Shown piece by piece: positions 52,353-62,736 of a stretch of DNA of 64,000 nt. The translations under genes were made by a program, and so were the position numbers. The stretch is from assembly GCA_013314775.1 (NCBI GenBank), contig JABUFB010000011.1:135144-199143 (forward strand), written 5' to 3'. The notes below the pieces were generated by a model. That model was not told the origin of the DNA. It worked only from the letters and a program-made list of their open reading frames with translations, and ran no database searches. The stretch comes from Armatimonadota bacterium. Lineage in GTDB: Bacteria; Armatimonadota; Zipacnadia; Zipacnadales; JABUFB01. How positions within the stretch are numbered: the stretch's first letter is position 1; each line of letters begins with the position of its first letter.

Positions 52353-54326
52353 GTGCACTCGAATAAACTGGTCCGAATTGCTCTCGCTTGCCTACTGGCG
52401 GCCTCCGCCATCACAGCCGTCTGTGCGGAAACCTGGCGCGTGGACAATGTGCTGGGCGATGACGCCAATGACGGCATCCACCGGCCGTTCCGGACCATCG
52501 CCCGGGCGCTGGAAAGTCTGGGGCACTCGGACACATTGTCACTGACAGCGAACCCGGAGCCGTATCGCGAATCCTTGCCGATCAAGAAGGGGGGAACGCC
52601 GCAGGCCCCGACAATCATCGAGGGCAACGGTGCGACACTGAGCGGGGCGGACATTGCTCCGAAGGACGGCTGGACCGAGGCCGATGGCATCTACCGGCTG
52701 GAGCAGAAGACCGAAGTGAAGTTCCTGTTCGGCCCCGGCATCTGCTACCGGAAGGCGGCGAACGCGAAAGTTGAGGCGCCGGAGCAGTGGTTCTGGGAGG
52801 CGGGAACGCTGTACTTCCGCCCGGCTGAGGGAAGGACGCCCGCGGACTACGAGTTGCGCATGAGCGTGCGCATCTCGGGGCTCATGACGACCGGTGCCTG
52901 CCAGGTGATCATTCGCAATCTGCGCTGCGAGAACTTCTGGAACGACGGCTTCAACATTCATGGCGGGAGCGCGCCGCTGTGGTTTGAGAACATCGCTGCG
53001 GAGTGGAACGGCGACGAAGGCTTCAGCGCCCACGAGAACTGCGAGTGCTACGTGCGAGGCGCGGTGCTTTCACATAACCAGTGCCACGGTATCGCAGATG
53101 GGCTCCTTGCCCGCACCCACTTCTCAGGCCTGACGGTGCGCGACAACGTACTCAAGGGCATTCTTTTCCTTGGCGGATTCCACTCGGTGATCGACAGCGA
53201 GGTGTCGGGCAGCCCGGAGAACATTGCGCTGGCCGCCCCGAGCACCAGCCTGCTCAATGCCCCGCTCCTTGCGGCCAACCCATTGCGAGAAAGCGTGACC
53301 AACCTGCGCAACGTCGTGGTGCGATCAGGCCCCGGGCAGACGGGGATCGCCATCGCCGGATCCGCCACTGGTGTGGTTGAGCACTGCCTGATCGAGGGAG
53401 GACGCTTCGGCGTGAGGGTCGCTCCGGGCGGGCACGTCTACCTGACTAACAGCGTGGTCGCCGGGGCATCGGAAGCGGAAGTCTGGTCGGAGGGGAACTT
53501 CGGGGGCGACTACAACCTGCTGCACCCCGGGCGACTGTTCGTGGCGGGAAAGCGCTATGGTCCGGAGCAGTTTGACGCATATCGCGCAGATACCGGTAAC
53601 GACGCCCACTCTATTCTGGGGGCACCGAAGTTCATTCCGGGGACGCCCTGGGCAAGCCGGGCATCCGTCGCTGCCGGGCGGGCCTACGATACCGGTGGGT
53701 ATGGAGGTGCGGACATCGGGCCCGTGGCGCCGGGTCCGAAGCCGGCGGAGTCCGCGGACATCCTGCCCCTGGGAGCAGAGCGAACCGCTGCGGGGGGTGT
53801 CTTGTACCGGTATGATTTCGAGATGGACAACCCTTGGTCGAGGGTCTACCCCGATCCGGACAGGACCTCCGAGGGTGCGGTCATTCAAGGATCGGCGGAG
53901 CTTTCCGATGCCCAGGCGCATAGCGGGAAGAGGTCGGTGAACCTGCGGGTGCAACTGCCTGCGGCGCCTCCGGCGCGCTGGCTGATCAAGCTTTTCTCCA
54001 CTCGCCTGCACTTTGAGAAACCCGTGACGCGCATGAGTTTCTGGGTGTACGGTGATGGTTCCGGGCTGGCGTTCCGGCCCAGAGTGCGCGACGCTTCGGG
54101 CGAAGCCTTCTACGGACCGGTGCAGACGCTGGACTGGGAAGGCTGGCGGCAGGTGAACTGGGACCTGGCTACGACCCCGCCGTCACCCATTTCGATGGGC
54201 GATGGGAACAAGCTGCAAGACGGCCCGCCCATGGAGATCGTAGTGGAGTTCACGCCGAAACTCGGCCCGGGACCGACCGAATTGTCGGTGTACGTGGACG
54301 ATCTGGAAGTGGAACTTGCGCCATAG
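52353..54326 (+). CDS. Secreted right-handed beta-helix protein with C-terminal binding module
   Basis: A 657-residue protein with signal peptide (MHSNKLVRIALACLLAASAI). The body (about 25-420) has parallel beta-helix character: DDANDGIHRPFRTIARAL at the cap and repeated short strands with Asn/Gly turns (IIRNLRCENFWNDGFNIHGG, LTVRDNVLKGILFLGG, VVEHCLIEGGRFGVRV). These are features of pectate-lyase-like or right-handed polysaccharide-active proteins. The C-terminal 160 residues form a beta-sandwich binding module (FWVYGDGSGLAFRPRVRD). GTG 52353 has AAGGAG 8 bp upstream. Catalytic residues cannot be assigned, so binding without lyase activity is possible. Confidence 0.83.
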   Translation: MHSNKLVRIALACLLAASAITAVCAETWRVDNVLGDDANDGIHRPFRTIARALESLGHSDTLSLTANPEPYRESLPIKKGGTPQAPTIIEGNGATLSGADIAPKDGWTEADGIYRLEQKTEVKFLFGPGICYRKAANAKVEAPEQWFWEAGTLYFRPAEGRTPADYELRMSVRISGLMTTGACQVIIRNLRCENFWNDGFNIHGGSAPLWFENIAAEWNGDEGFSAHENCECYVRGAVLSHNQCHGIADGLLARTHFSGLTVRDNVLKGILFLGGFHSVIDSEVSGSPENIALAAPSTSLLNAPLLAANPLRESVTNLRNVVVRSGPGQTGIAIAGSATGVVEHCLIEGGRFGVRVAPGGHVYLTNSVVAGASEAEVWSEGNFGGDYNLLHPGRLFVAGKRYGPEQFDAYRADTGNDAHSILGAPKFIPGTPWASRASVAAGRAYDTGGYGGADIGPVAPGPKPAESADILPLGAERTAAGGVLYRYDFEMDNPWSRVYPDPDRTSEGAVIQGSAELSDAQAHSGKRSVNLRVQLPAAPPARWLIKLFSTRLHFEKPVTRMSFWVYGDGSGLAFRPRVRDASGEAFYGPVQTLDWEGWRQVNWDLATTPPSPISMGDGNKLQDGPPMEIVVEFTPKLGPGPTELSVYVDDLEVELAP

Positions 54327-54368
54327 CGGGCAGACCGCAGGCCGCATCGCAGAACGGAGCAAGAAGCA

Positions 54369-55451
54369 ATGACAGGCATCGAACGCACTCTCGCAGCCCT
54401 GAACTTCGAGCCCGCTGACCGCGCCCCGGTTGCGGGCGGCCTGCTCCAGAATGCGCGGTATCTTGCGGCGAAGGCCGGGGTTGCGGAGTTCTGGCAGGCG
54501 CCAAGAAAGACGCTGTTCGAGGGCTTCCGGCGCATGGGTTGCGATGCAATTCTCGGGCCTGTGATGCCCAAGCCGCCCGAAGAGACCACGCGGGATGCCT
54601 GGGGCCGGGAGACATCCTTCAGCTTAAGGCACGCGAAGCCGGAGATTACTACGCCGGAGGGGGTCGCCGAGTATGCTCGCTCGGCACCGACGGCTGAGCA
54701 GGTACGACAGGGCTTCGACTTCCAGGCAGCATACCAGGACTTTGTCGAGGTGTCTGTGGAGACGCAGCGCGAAGCCGGCGACATGCTGGTGATTCCGCAC
54801 ACGCTGGGATACGCGCCGCAGTTCCCGACCTCGGACGGCGTGTACACCTACGAGGCCTTCCTGATGGCCTGTGCGCTCTATCCGGAGGACATGGCGCGGC
54901 TGTTCGCGGTGTGGGGCGAGTCAGCACGCTGCCGCTATGAGGCCACGGCAGCGGCTATCCTGGAGCATGATCTCCCGCGCATCATCTGGACGGGCCAGGA
55001 CATCTGCGATGCCAAGGGCCCGGTCTTGTCTCCGGCGTTGCTCGAGCGGCTCTACTTTCCGGTGCTGTCGCGCGCTTTCGATCCCCTCAAGCAGGCGGGG
55101 ATCCGCATCGTCTGGCATGCGGACGCGAACTACCGGCAGATCATCCCGCGGATGATTGAACTCGGCGTGGACGGCTTCCAGGGCCTGTATGAAACGCCCG
55201 ATGGCGTGCGACTGGAGGACCTGGCGCGCATGCGCAGCCGCGACGGCAATCCGCTGGTCCTCTTCGGCAGCGTCTCGACCGCATGGGTCCTGCCGCATGG
55301 AGGGCCCGAGGATGTGCGGCGGGAAGTGGAGCGATGCATTGAAGCGGTTGGAAGGCAGGGCGGACTGCTGATCGCGCCCTCTTCGTCCATCGGGCCGGAA
55401 GTGCCCTGGGAGAATGTGGATGCGATGTACGAGCGGGCGCTGGAAGGCTGA
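54369..55451 (+). CDS. URO-D-family protein (paralog 4), function unassigned
   Basis: A 360-residue URO-D superfamily TIM barrel with start MTGIERTLAALNFEPADRAPV. The key segment is IRIVWHADANYRQIIPRMIELG, which has H-x-D in the metal position, and the C-terminal segment LIAPSSSIGPEVPWENVDAMY has no Cys. The classical H-x-C...C zinc motif is thus absent. HemE-type Arg residues are also absent. GGAG precedes the ATG. It lies after the beta-helix gene and 120 bp before the M14 carboxypeptidase gene. A methyltransferase, decarboxylase or other barrel reaction cannot be chosen from sequence alone. Confidence 0.82.
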   Translation: MTGIERTLAALNFEPADRAPVAGGLLQNARYLAAKAGVAEFWQAPRKTLFEGFRRMGCDAILGPVMPKPPEETTRDAWGRETSFSLRHAKPEITTPEGVAEYARSAPTAEQVRQGFDFQAAYQDFVEVSVETQREAGDMLVIPHTLGYAPQFPTSDGVYTYEAFLMACALYPEDMARLFAVWGESARCRYEATAAAILEHDLPRIIWTGQDICDAKGPVLSPALLERLYFPVLSRAFDPLKQAGIRIVWHADANYRQIIPRMIELGVDGFQGLYETPDGVRLEDLARMRSRDGNPLVLFGSVSTAWVLPHGGPEDVRREVERCIEAVGRQGGLLIAPSSSIGPEVPWENVDAMYERALEG

Positions 55452-55571
55452 CAGGAAGCCCGCAGAACCAGAGGAACGCGGACGAAGACGCCCGCGTCAC
55501 GCGCAAGGCTGCGGCGGACAGGAGCAGCTGATTCGCGACTTGCACATATCACAGGTAGGCGAGGCCCGGAG

Positions 55572-57074
55572 ATGCCCGAAGCGCACGACGTCCTGATCCT
55601 CACCGACAACCCTGGATGCGGCACCGCCGCTGACCTGGAGATACTCTACCCGGACCGGCTGAAGCGCCTGGATTTCCGCAAAGAGAAGCACGGGGTCTCG
55701 GTCTTGCGCCAGTACCGCGCCGTGGTGGTGCAGGTGAACCACGGCGTGAACCTGCCGAAGCTCAAGTTCGATGCCCTGGACAGCTACGCACGCGGCGGCG
55801 GCCAGGTGATCTGCTGCCTGTTCGAGTATGCGGCGGCCCGTGGACTGCAGCTGAGCAAGACCCACGTCTGCGACCGCATGCGGCCCGGCATCCGCATCGA
55901 GGCGGAGTGTGATGTGACAAAGGGCTTCGCGGTGGGCGACGAAACATGGTGGTTTGGCACCGTCTCCAGCGCACCCGACAATCTGTATGAGAACCAGATG
56001 GTGCAGCGGCAACTTTTCGGAGTGAGCGAAACGGGAGACTGCCGAATACTGGCCACCTCCACGGTCAACGGCGGCGCGGTGATGGTTGAGGAACGCATCG
56101 GCAGAGGCCGGATCGTGGCCATGGACCTGCTGTCTCCGGGCAGGCCGTATTACAATTCCCACGGGAGCACCAACAAGTACCTGTTCGCGGGGAACATCAT
56201 CGGAGGCTCGGTGCGGTACGGGAAGCAGTATCCCAAGCGCTGGAGCTACGACGAGTTCGTGGAGCAGATGCGCTTGCTGGCCGACCGGTTTCCAGAACTT
56301 CGCATGGTCAACGACGGCCCTTGCAGCAATGGCGGGCCAATGTGGAGCTTCGAACTGGGCGATCCAGGAAAGCCCACAATTTACCTGGGCGCGGCTGTGC
56401 ACGGCTGGGAATGGGAGAACGCTTTCGGCCTGCTAAGGCTGACGGAGCTCCTATGCGATTCGCCCGGGATCGAGGGGCTGGACACGCGCGACCTGCATTT
56501 CCGGATCATGCCGATCCAGAACCCGGCGGGGTACGATGCCTTCATCCGTCAGAATGCGCGCGGTGTTGACCTGAACCGCAATTTCGATGTGGCTTGGGAA
56601 GAGCTTCCGGTGGTCCAGGACGTGGCTACTCCGTGGGACTACAACTACAAGGGCACGCGCCCGGCGTCGGAGCCGGAAACCCGGGCGATCCAGGGGATCA
56701 TCGACCGGCATCGGCCAGTCTGCGCCATCGACTTTCACACGGCGGACTACATCATGCTTCTGCCCCACAAGGGCGATGATGCGCTGTGCGGGGCGATCCA
56801 GGCGAACATCCAGCGGCGCCTGAAGGACCGGTATCTCGCGCAAGCACCGTACAATGGTCCGTACCAGCAGGTGAATATGGACCGCAAGTCCGAGCGCGAG
56901 AAAATGCCGTACCTGGTCTGCTATGCGGCGGAACGCGGTGCAGCGGCGGCGTTCCTGATCGAGATGTCCGGTAATCGCGACGACGTGCACGCGATGGTGA
57001 TGAACACAGACACGGTGGTCGAGATCTGCCTGGCCTCAGTGCAGGAATGCCTGGGCTACCTCGCCAGAAAGTGA
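55572..57074 (+). CDS. M14 zinc carboxypeptidase with N-terminal GATase/ThuA-like domain
   Basis: A 500-residue fusion. The C-terminal half is an M14-family metallocarboxypeptidase with a complete site: zinc ligands His277 and Glu280 (AAVHGWEWENA), Asn335/Arg336 (GVDLNRNFD), His389 (IDFHTADY) and catalytic Glu464 (FLIEMSGN). The N-terminal 200 residues look like a ThuA/GATase-like Rossmann domain (VLILTDNPGCG, YRAVVVQVNHGVN, RGGGQVICCLFEYAA). No signal peptide. It is followed 23 bp later by the PIG-L deacetylase gene. M14 enzymes trim peptides and peptidoglycan stems; the sugar-linked neighbours suggest glycopeptide processing (inference). Confidence 0.88.
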   Translation: MPEAHDVLILTDNPGCGTAADLEILYPDRLKRLDFRKEKHGVSVLRQYRAVVVQVNHGVNLPKLKFDALDSYARGGGQVICCLFEYAAARGLQLSKTHVCDRMRPGIRIEAECDVTKGFAVGDETWWFGTVSSAPDNLYENQMVQRQLFGVSETGDCRILATSTVNGGAVMVEERIGRGRIVAMDLLSPGRPYYNSHGSTNKYLFAGNIIGGSVRYGKQYPKRWSYDEFVEQMRLLADRFPELRMVNDGPCSNGGPMWSFELGDPGKPTIYLGAAVHGWEWENAFGLLRLTELLCDSPGIEGLDTRDLHFRIMPIQNPAGYDAFIRQNARGVDLNRNFDVAWEELPVVQDVATPWDYNYKGTRPASEPETRAIQGIIDRHRPVCAIDFHTADYIMLLPHKGDDALCGAIQANIQRRLKDRYLAQAPYNGPYQQVNMDRKSEREKMPYLVCYAAERGAAAAFLIEMSGNRDDVHAMVMNTDTVVEICLASVQECLGYLARK

Positions 57075-57097
57075 GAGCAATGCAAGAGAGGATGACT

Positions 57098-57847
57098 ATG
57101 AGAGAGACCCCGCGGGTGCTGGCGATTGTGGCGCATCCGGACGACGAATGCTGGTGCACGGGCACACTGGCAGCCCAGGTCGATGCCGGCCTGGACGTAC
57201 ACCTCGCGGTGGTCTGCAACGGTAACATGGGGGGCATGCCGGAGCGAAGCCCCGAAGAGCGGGTCGTGGTTCGAGAGAAGGAAGTGCGTGCCGCCGCGGA
57301 GATCATCGGATGCCGGCTGACACTTATGGACGTCGGCGATGACGAAATGATGGAGCGGTATACCAGCGACTACTCCCGGCTCGAACAGGATGTGCGCGAA
57401 GTGATCCGGTCCGTGGACCCGCACCTGCTTATCGTCCCGCATCCCCAGGACTACCACCAACACCACCGCGCTGTATGCGAGGTCGCCCTGAACGCATCGG
57501 CGAATGCAGGGAATCCCAGCATTCCGGGAAGGTACCCGCCCGCGTCTCGGGTGCCGGCGACTTTGTTCATGCAGCCGCTTCCGCCCACTGTGTTCGAGCC
57601 CCACATCTACTCAGATATCTCGGGCACCTTCGAGCGCAAGATCGAGGCTTTGCGCTGCCACTCAAGCCAGTACATCTTCCTGCAGGGCCACCACCGCACG
57701 AACCTGGAGACCCTGGTCATATCCGCATGCACTCTTCACGGGGCGGCGTGCGCCGTCGCTTACGCGGAAGCTTTCGTGCTGTGCAACCGGCTGAACCGCC
57801 CGACCACTATCCAGCAGTTGGCGGAGTTCTTCCCGCCACGCAAGTGA
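57098..57847 (+). CDS. PIG-L/LmbE-family zinc N-deacetylase
   Basis: A 249-residue PIG-L-fold deacetylase. The defining motif VAHPDDE (His13, Asp15, Asp16, Glu17) is at the N-terminus, and the second zinc motif is VPHPQDYHQHHRAV. The family removes N-acetyl from GlcNAc-containing substrates (PIG-L, MshB, BshB, LmbE). ATG 57098 is preceded by AGAGG at 6-bp spacing; upstream ATGs at 57080 and 57092 have poorer sites. It directly follows the M14 gene and precedes a Zn-dehydrogenase gene by 9 bp, so these three are an operon. Its own substrate is unknown. Confidence 0.92.
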   Translation: MRETPRVLAIVAHPDDECWCTGTLAAQVDAGLDVHLAVVCNGNMGGMPERSPEERVVVREKEVRAAAEIIGCRLTLMDVGDDEMMERYTSDYSRLEQDVREVIRSVDPHLLIVPHPQDYHQHHRAVCEVALNASANAGNPSIPGRYPPASRVPATLFMQPLPPTVFEPHIYSDISGTFERKIEALRCHSSQYIFLQGHHRTNLETLVISACTLHGAACAVAYAEAFVLCNRLNRPTTIQQLAEFFPPRK

Positions 57848-57856
57848 GGGACGAGC

Positions 57857-58891
57857 ATGAAGGGCGTCGTCTTCCTGGGCAACCGGCAGCTCGAGGTGCG
57901 CGAATTCCCGGTGCCCGCACCCGGGCACGGGGAGGTGCTCGTCAAGGTCATCGCCAGCGGGATTTGCGGGTCGGATCTCCACGTGTACCGGGGCGTCCAC
58001 GTGCCCGGTCAGATCGCGGGACATGAGCCGGCGGGCATCGTGGAGGCACTCGGGCCCGGGGTGCGCCGAGTCAAAGTGGGCGATCGAGTGAGCGTCCATC
58101 ACCACGAGGGCTGCGGCGTCTGCCGGCATTGCGCACAGGGCGAGACGGTAGCCTGTTCGACCCGGCATCTCTGCTACGGGGTCAACCGGCCTGGGTCTTT
58201 CGCGGAGTACATGGCGGCGGCGGAAGCCAACTGCATCCCGATCCCGGACCGGGCAACTTGCGAAGACGGGGCTTTCATGGCCTGCGTCGGAGCGACGGCC
58301 TATGCAGCTTTGAGGCGGCTCGAGGTAACGCCCCACGAGAGCCTGGCGGTGTTCGGCCTGGGCCCAGTGGGACTGAGTTGCGTGATCGTGGGCAAGGCGA
58401 TGGGGCTGAGGGTCATCGGCAGCGACGTCTCGCCTGCTCGTCTGGAGATCGCGCGGAACTGCGGAGCGGACAGCGTCGTGGACGCGCGCCGTGAGGACCC
58501 AGTGGACGCGATCCGCGAATTCAGCCGGGTCGCGGGATATCCCTGGCAGGACGGAATCGACTATGTGGTTGAGACCTCAGGAAGCACGGCGGCGCGGGAA
58601 TGCATGTTGCCGAGTATCAAGCGCGGAGGCAAAATCGCCGTCGTTGGGGTGGGGTCCACGGAGAAGGTCATCAACCCAAGCGACATCCACGGCAAGGCGG
58701 CCACGATCGTCGGATCGGTCGTGTTCCCGCTGGGTTGGAGCTGGGACTTCGCACGATTCATCGCCGCGAGCGGCCTGAGCTTCGGGCCTGCGGTGACGCA
58801 CCGCTTCAGCCTGGACCAGGCCGAGGAGGCTCTGCGTGTGGCGGATGAAGGCCTGGGCGGGAAGGTGATCTTCGCGCCCCACGGGGTGTGA
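57857..58891 (+). CDS. Zinc-dependent medium-chain dehydrogenase (second copy)
   Basis: A 344-residue MDR dehydrogenase. Catalytic zinc ligands are in SGICGSDLHVY and AGHEPAG, the structural zinc loop is CGVCRHCAQGETVAC and the cofactor motif is AVFGLGPVGLSCV. It is about a quarter to a third identical by eye to the 36343 dehydrogenase, so they are distinct paralogs. It lies 9 bp after the PIG-L gene, suggesting oxidation of the deacetylated product or a related sugar. Its 3' end converges on lon with 19 bp between the stops. Confidence 0.93.
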   Translation: MKGVVFLGNRQLEVREFPVPAPGHGEVLVKVIASGICGSDLHVYRGVHVPGQIAGHEPAGIVEALGPGVRRVKVGDRVSVHHHEGCGVCRHCAQGETVACSTRHLCYGVNRPGSFAEYMAAAEANCIPIPDRATCEDGAFMACVGATAYAALRRLEVTPHESLAVFGLGPVGLSCVIVGKAMGLRVIGSDVSPARLEIARNCGADSVVDARREDPVDAIREFSRVAGYPWQDGIDYVVETSGSTAARECMLPSIKRGGKIAVVGVGSTEKVINPSDIHGKAATIVGSVVFPLGWSWDFARFIAASGLSFGPAVTHRFSLDQAEEALRVADEGLGGKVIFAPHGV

Positions 58892-58910
58892 AGCGCCAAT
58901 TCATCGACCG

Positions 58911-61274
58911 CTACACCAGCGCCAACTCAAGGACCTGCTCCACGTGTTCCACAAACACGAACTGCAGGTCCTTGCGCACTTCCGCAGGCACTTCGTCGAG
59001 GTCCTCGAGATCTTTGCGGTTCTCCTCGGGCAACGCCACGGTCTTGACACCTGCGCGGTGTGCAGCCAGCACCTTCTCCCGGACTCCACCGATGGGCAGA
59101 GCGCGCCCGTGGAGAGTGATCTCGCCGGTCATTGCCACATCGCAGCGCACAGGCCTTGACTGGAGCGCGGACATGAGCGCTGTGCAGATGGCAAGACCCG
59201 CGCTGGGCCCCTCTTTCGGAACAGCGCCCTCAGGCACATGGACGTGGATGTCGTGCTTCGTGAAGTAATCTTCAGGCAGTCCAAGCTCGGTGCTTCGCGT
59301 GCGTGCGTACCCCACGGCCGTCTGCCCCGACTCCTTCATCACGGTGCCCAGTTGGCCCGTGAGGACCAGGGCGCCGTTGCCAGGCACGACGCAGACCTCG
59401 ATGCTGATGATGTCACCGCCATGCGGGGTGTATGACAGCCCGGTGGCGATGCCGATGCGGTGTTCGGTGCCGCAGCGGTCGCCCCGGTGTATCTCGGGCC
59501 CCAGCATCTCGCGAATCTTCGCGGGGTCAGCGGTGATGGATGGGTTGTCTCCAGCGGCCACCAGGCGCGCGGTCTTTCGACACACCGCAGCGATCTGGCG
59601 CTCAAGATTGCGGACTCCCGCCTCGCGCGTGTAGCTGTTGATGAGGGTGCGCAGGCCGGACACCGGAAAGCGCAGGTGTGTGCCCTTGATTCCATGCTCG
59701 GCCCGCTGCTTCTTCACCAGGAAATGCCGGGCGATCTCCAGCTTCTCGTTCTCGGTGTAGCCCGGGAACTCGATGACTTCCATGCGGTCGCGCAGCGCAG
59801 GGGGGATGGGCTCCAGAAGATTCCCGGTGGCGATGAACATGATGTTGGACAGGTCATAGGCGACCTCGAGGTAGTGGTCGCGGAAAGACCCGTTCTGCTC
59901 GGGGTCGAGGACTTCCAGGAGTGCGGAACTCGGGTCGCCCCGGAAATCCGCCCCGACCTTGTCGATCTCGTCGATCATGAAGACAGGGTTGTTGCTGCGC
60001 ACGCGGCGCAGGGCCTGGATAATCTTGCCCGGCAATGCGCCCACGTAGGTGCGGCGGTGGCCCCGGATTTCGGCCTCGTCGTGTACGCCACCGAGGGACA
60101 CACGGATGAACTCGCGCCCCATGGACCGCGCGATGGACCGTCCGATCGAGGTCTTCCCCACTCCCGGTGGTCCCATGAAGCAAAGGATCGGCCCGCGCAC
60201 GTGCTGCACCAGCGAGCGGACCGCGAGGAACTCCAGCACTCGCTCCTTGACTTTCTTCAGGCCGTAGTGGTCCTGGTCGAGGATCGCCTGAGCTCGGTTG
60301 ATGTCGATCTCATCAAGGGTCTGGGTGGACCACGGCAGTTCCAAAAGCCAGTCGAGGTAGGTTCGGATCACCGAGACTTCGGGCGATGCGGGGGGCATCT
60401 GCTCCAGCCGCTCAAGCTCCTCGAAGGCTTTTTCCATGGCCTCCTCCGAGAGCTCGGAGGCCGCGACGCGTTCCCGGTACTCATCGGTGTCGTTGTATCC
60501 GCCGCCAGTCTCACCGAGTTCGTCCTGAATTGCGCGCATCTGCTCGCGCAGATAGTGCTCGCGCTGACTGTCTTCCATCTCCGTCCGCACTCGCGCATGG
60601 AGGTCACGTTCCAGGCGCAGGATGGATAGCTCGCTAGCGATAATGAGCTGAACGAGGTCGAGGCGCGCGGACACGTCGAAGGTGGCCAGCACTTCCTGTT
60701 TGGTGGTGGTGTCCACATTGAGGTACGCGACGATCGTGTCGGCAAGCCTGCCGGGCTCGTCGACGTTCATCGCCATGACGAGGGCTTCGGGCGGGATGTT
60801 CCCGCTGAGCTCCGTAGCCTCTTCGAACGCGGAGATGAGGCTGCGCATCTTCGCTTTGGTCTCAATGCTCGGGCTTGAAGACTCGGTTACAGCGTGCGCT
60901 CGAGCCCGGAGGAACCTGCCGGACCAGCGCACCTTGTCCACCTGCATCCGCTGCAGGCCCTCGAGCACCACTCGCAGAGTGCCGTCCGGCAGTTCGAGGA
61001 CTTGCACGGCGCGGGCGAGGGTGCCGACAGAATAAAGGTCCTCGGGACCCGGATCCTCAAGTTCGGAGTCCAGCTGGGTTAGCGCGAGCAGAGGCTCGCC
61101 GGTCTCGCGCGCAGCCTGAATCGCGCGGATCGTCATATCTCGAGCGGCGCCAAGGGGCAGCACGAGCCCCGGAAAAACGACAACATCGCGCACCGGAAGC
61201 ACGATATGCCCGCCCGCGTCCGGATCGCGCCGCCTTCGGGTTCGTCTGATGGGTTCGTCATTGCGTCGGCTCAT
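58911..61274 (-). CDS. lon: ATP-dependent protease Lon (endopeptidase La)
   Basis: A 787-residue LonA-type protease. N-terminal substrate-binding domain (HIVLPVRDVVVFPGLVLPLG), AAA+ module with Walker A GPPGVGKTSIG and Walker B FMIDEIDKVG, and C-terminal proteolytic domain with Ser691 in PKEGPSAGLAI and Lys734 in GGVREKVLAAHRAG, 43 residues apart as in the family. ATG 61274 was selected because the LonA N-terminus begins there; the frame continues to 61343. It degrades misfolded cytosolic proteins. It lies downstream of clpX on the same strand, with a GC-rich hairpin between the two. Confidence 0.97.
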   Translation of the reverse strand: MSRRNDEPIRRTRRRRDPDAGGHIVLPVRDVVVFPGLVLPLGAARDMTIRAIQAARETGEPLLALTQLDSELEDPGPEDLYSVGTLARAVQVLELPDGTLRVVLEGLQRMQVDKVRWSGRFLRARAHAVTESSSPSIETKAKMRSLISAFEEATELSGNIPPEALVMAMNVDEPGRLADTIVAYLNVDTTTKQEVLATFDVSARLDLVQLIIASELSILRLERDLHARVRTEMEDSQREHYLREQMRAIQDELGETGGGYNDTDEYRERVAASELSEEAMEKAFEELERLEQMPPASPEVSVIRTYLDWLLELPWSTQTLDEIDINRAQAILDQDHYGLKKVKERVLEFLAVRSLVQHVRGPILCFMGPPGVGKTSIGRSIARSMGREFIRVSLGGVHDEAEIRGHRRTYVGALPGKIIQALRRVRSNNPVFMIDEIDKVGADFRGDPSSALLEVLDPEQNGSFRDHYLEVAYDLSNIMFIATGNLLEPIPPALRDRMEVIEFPGYTENEKLEIARHFLVKKQRAEHGIKGTHLRFPVSGLRTLINSYTREAGVRNLERQIAAVCRKTARLVAAGDNPSITADPAKIREMLGPEIHRGDRCGTEHRIGIATGLSYTPHGGDIISIEVCVVPGNGALVLTGQLGTVMKESGQTAVGYARTRSTELGLPEDYFTKHDIHVHVPEGAVPKEGPSAGLAICTALMSALQSRPVRCDVAMTGEITLHGRALPIGGVREKVLAAHRAGVKTVALPEENRKDLEDLDEVPAEVRKDLQFVFVEHVEQVLELALV

Positions 61275-61345
61275 TGTGTGGCCCAGCCACCCTGATGTCA
61301 TAACACCGAATGGCGGAACACGCCAGACCGGTGCAGTTAGCATTG

Positions 61346-61367
61346 CGCCCGCTGGAATCAGCGGGCG
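61346..61367 (-). other. GC-rich hairpin between clpX and lon
   Basis: CGCCCGCTG (61346-61354) pairs with CAGCGGGCG (61359-61367) around a GAAT tetraloop. It lies in the 123-bp gap between the clpX stop and the lon start. No T-run follows on the minus strand, so it may stabilise transcripts, attenuate read-through or overlap a lon control site. Confidence 0.45.
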
Positions 61368-61397
61368 GTGTGGATACTCCGGCGCCTGCGGAGGAAG

Positions 61398-62669
<1,272 letters not shown>

Positions 62670-62736
62670 CCGGATCTGTCTCCCGTTCCTTCGGTGCTTG
62701 ACTGCACGGGTGTGTTAGCTGTATGCCCCGCCTGCT

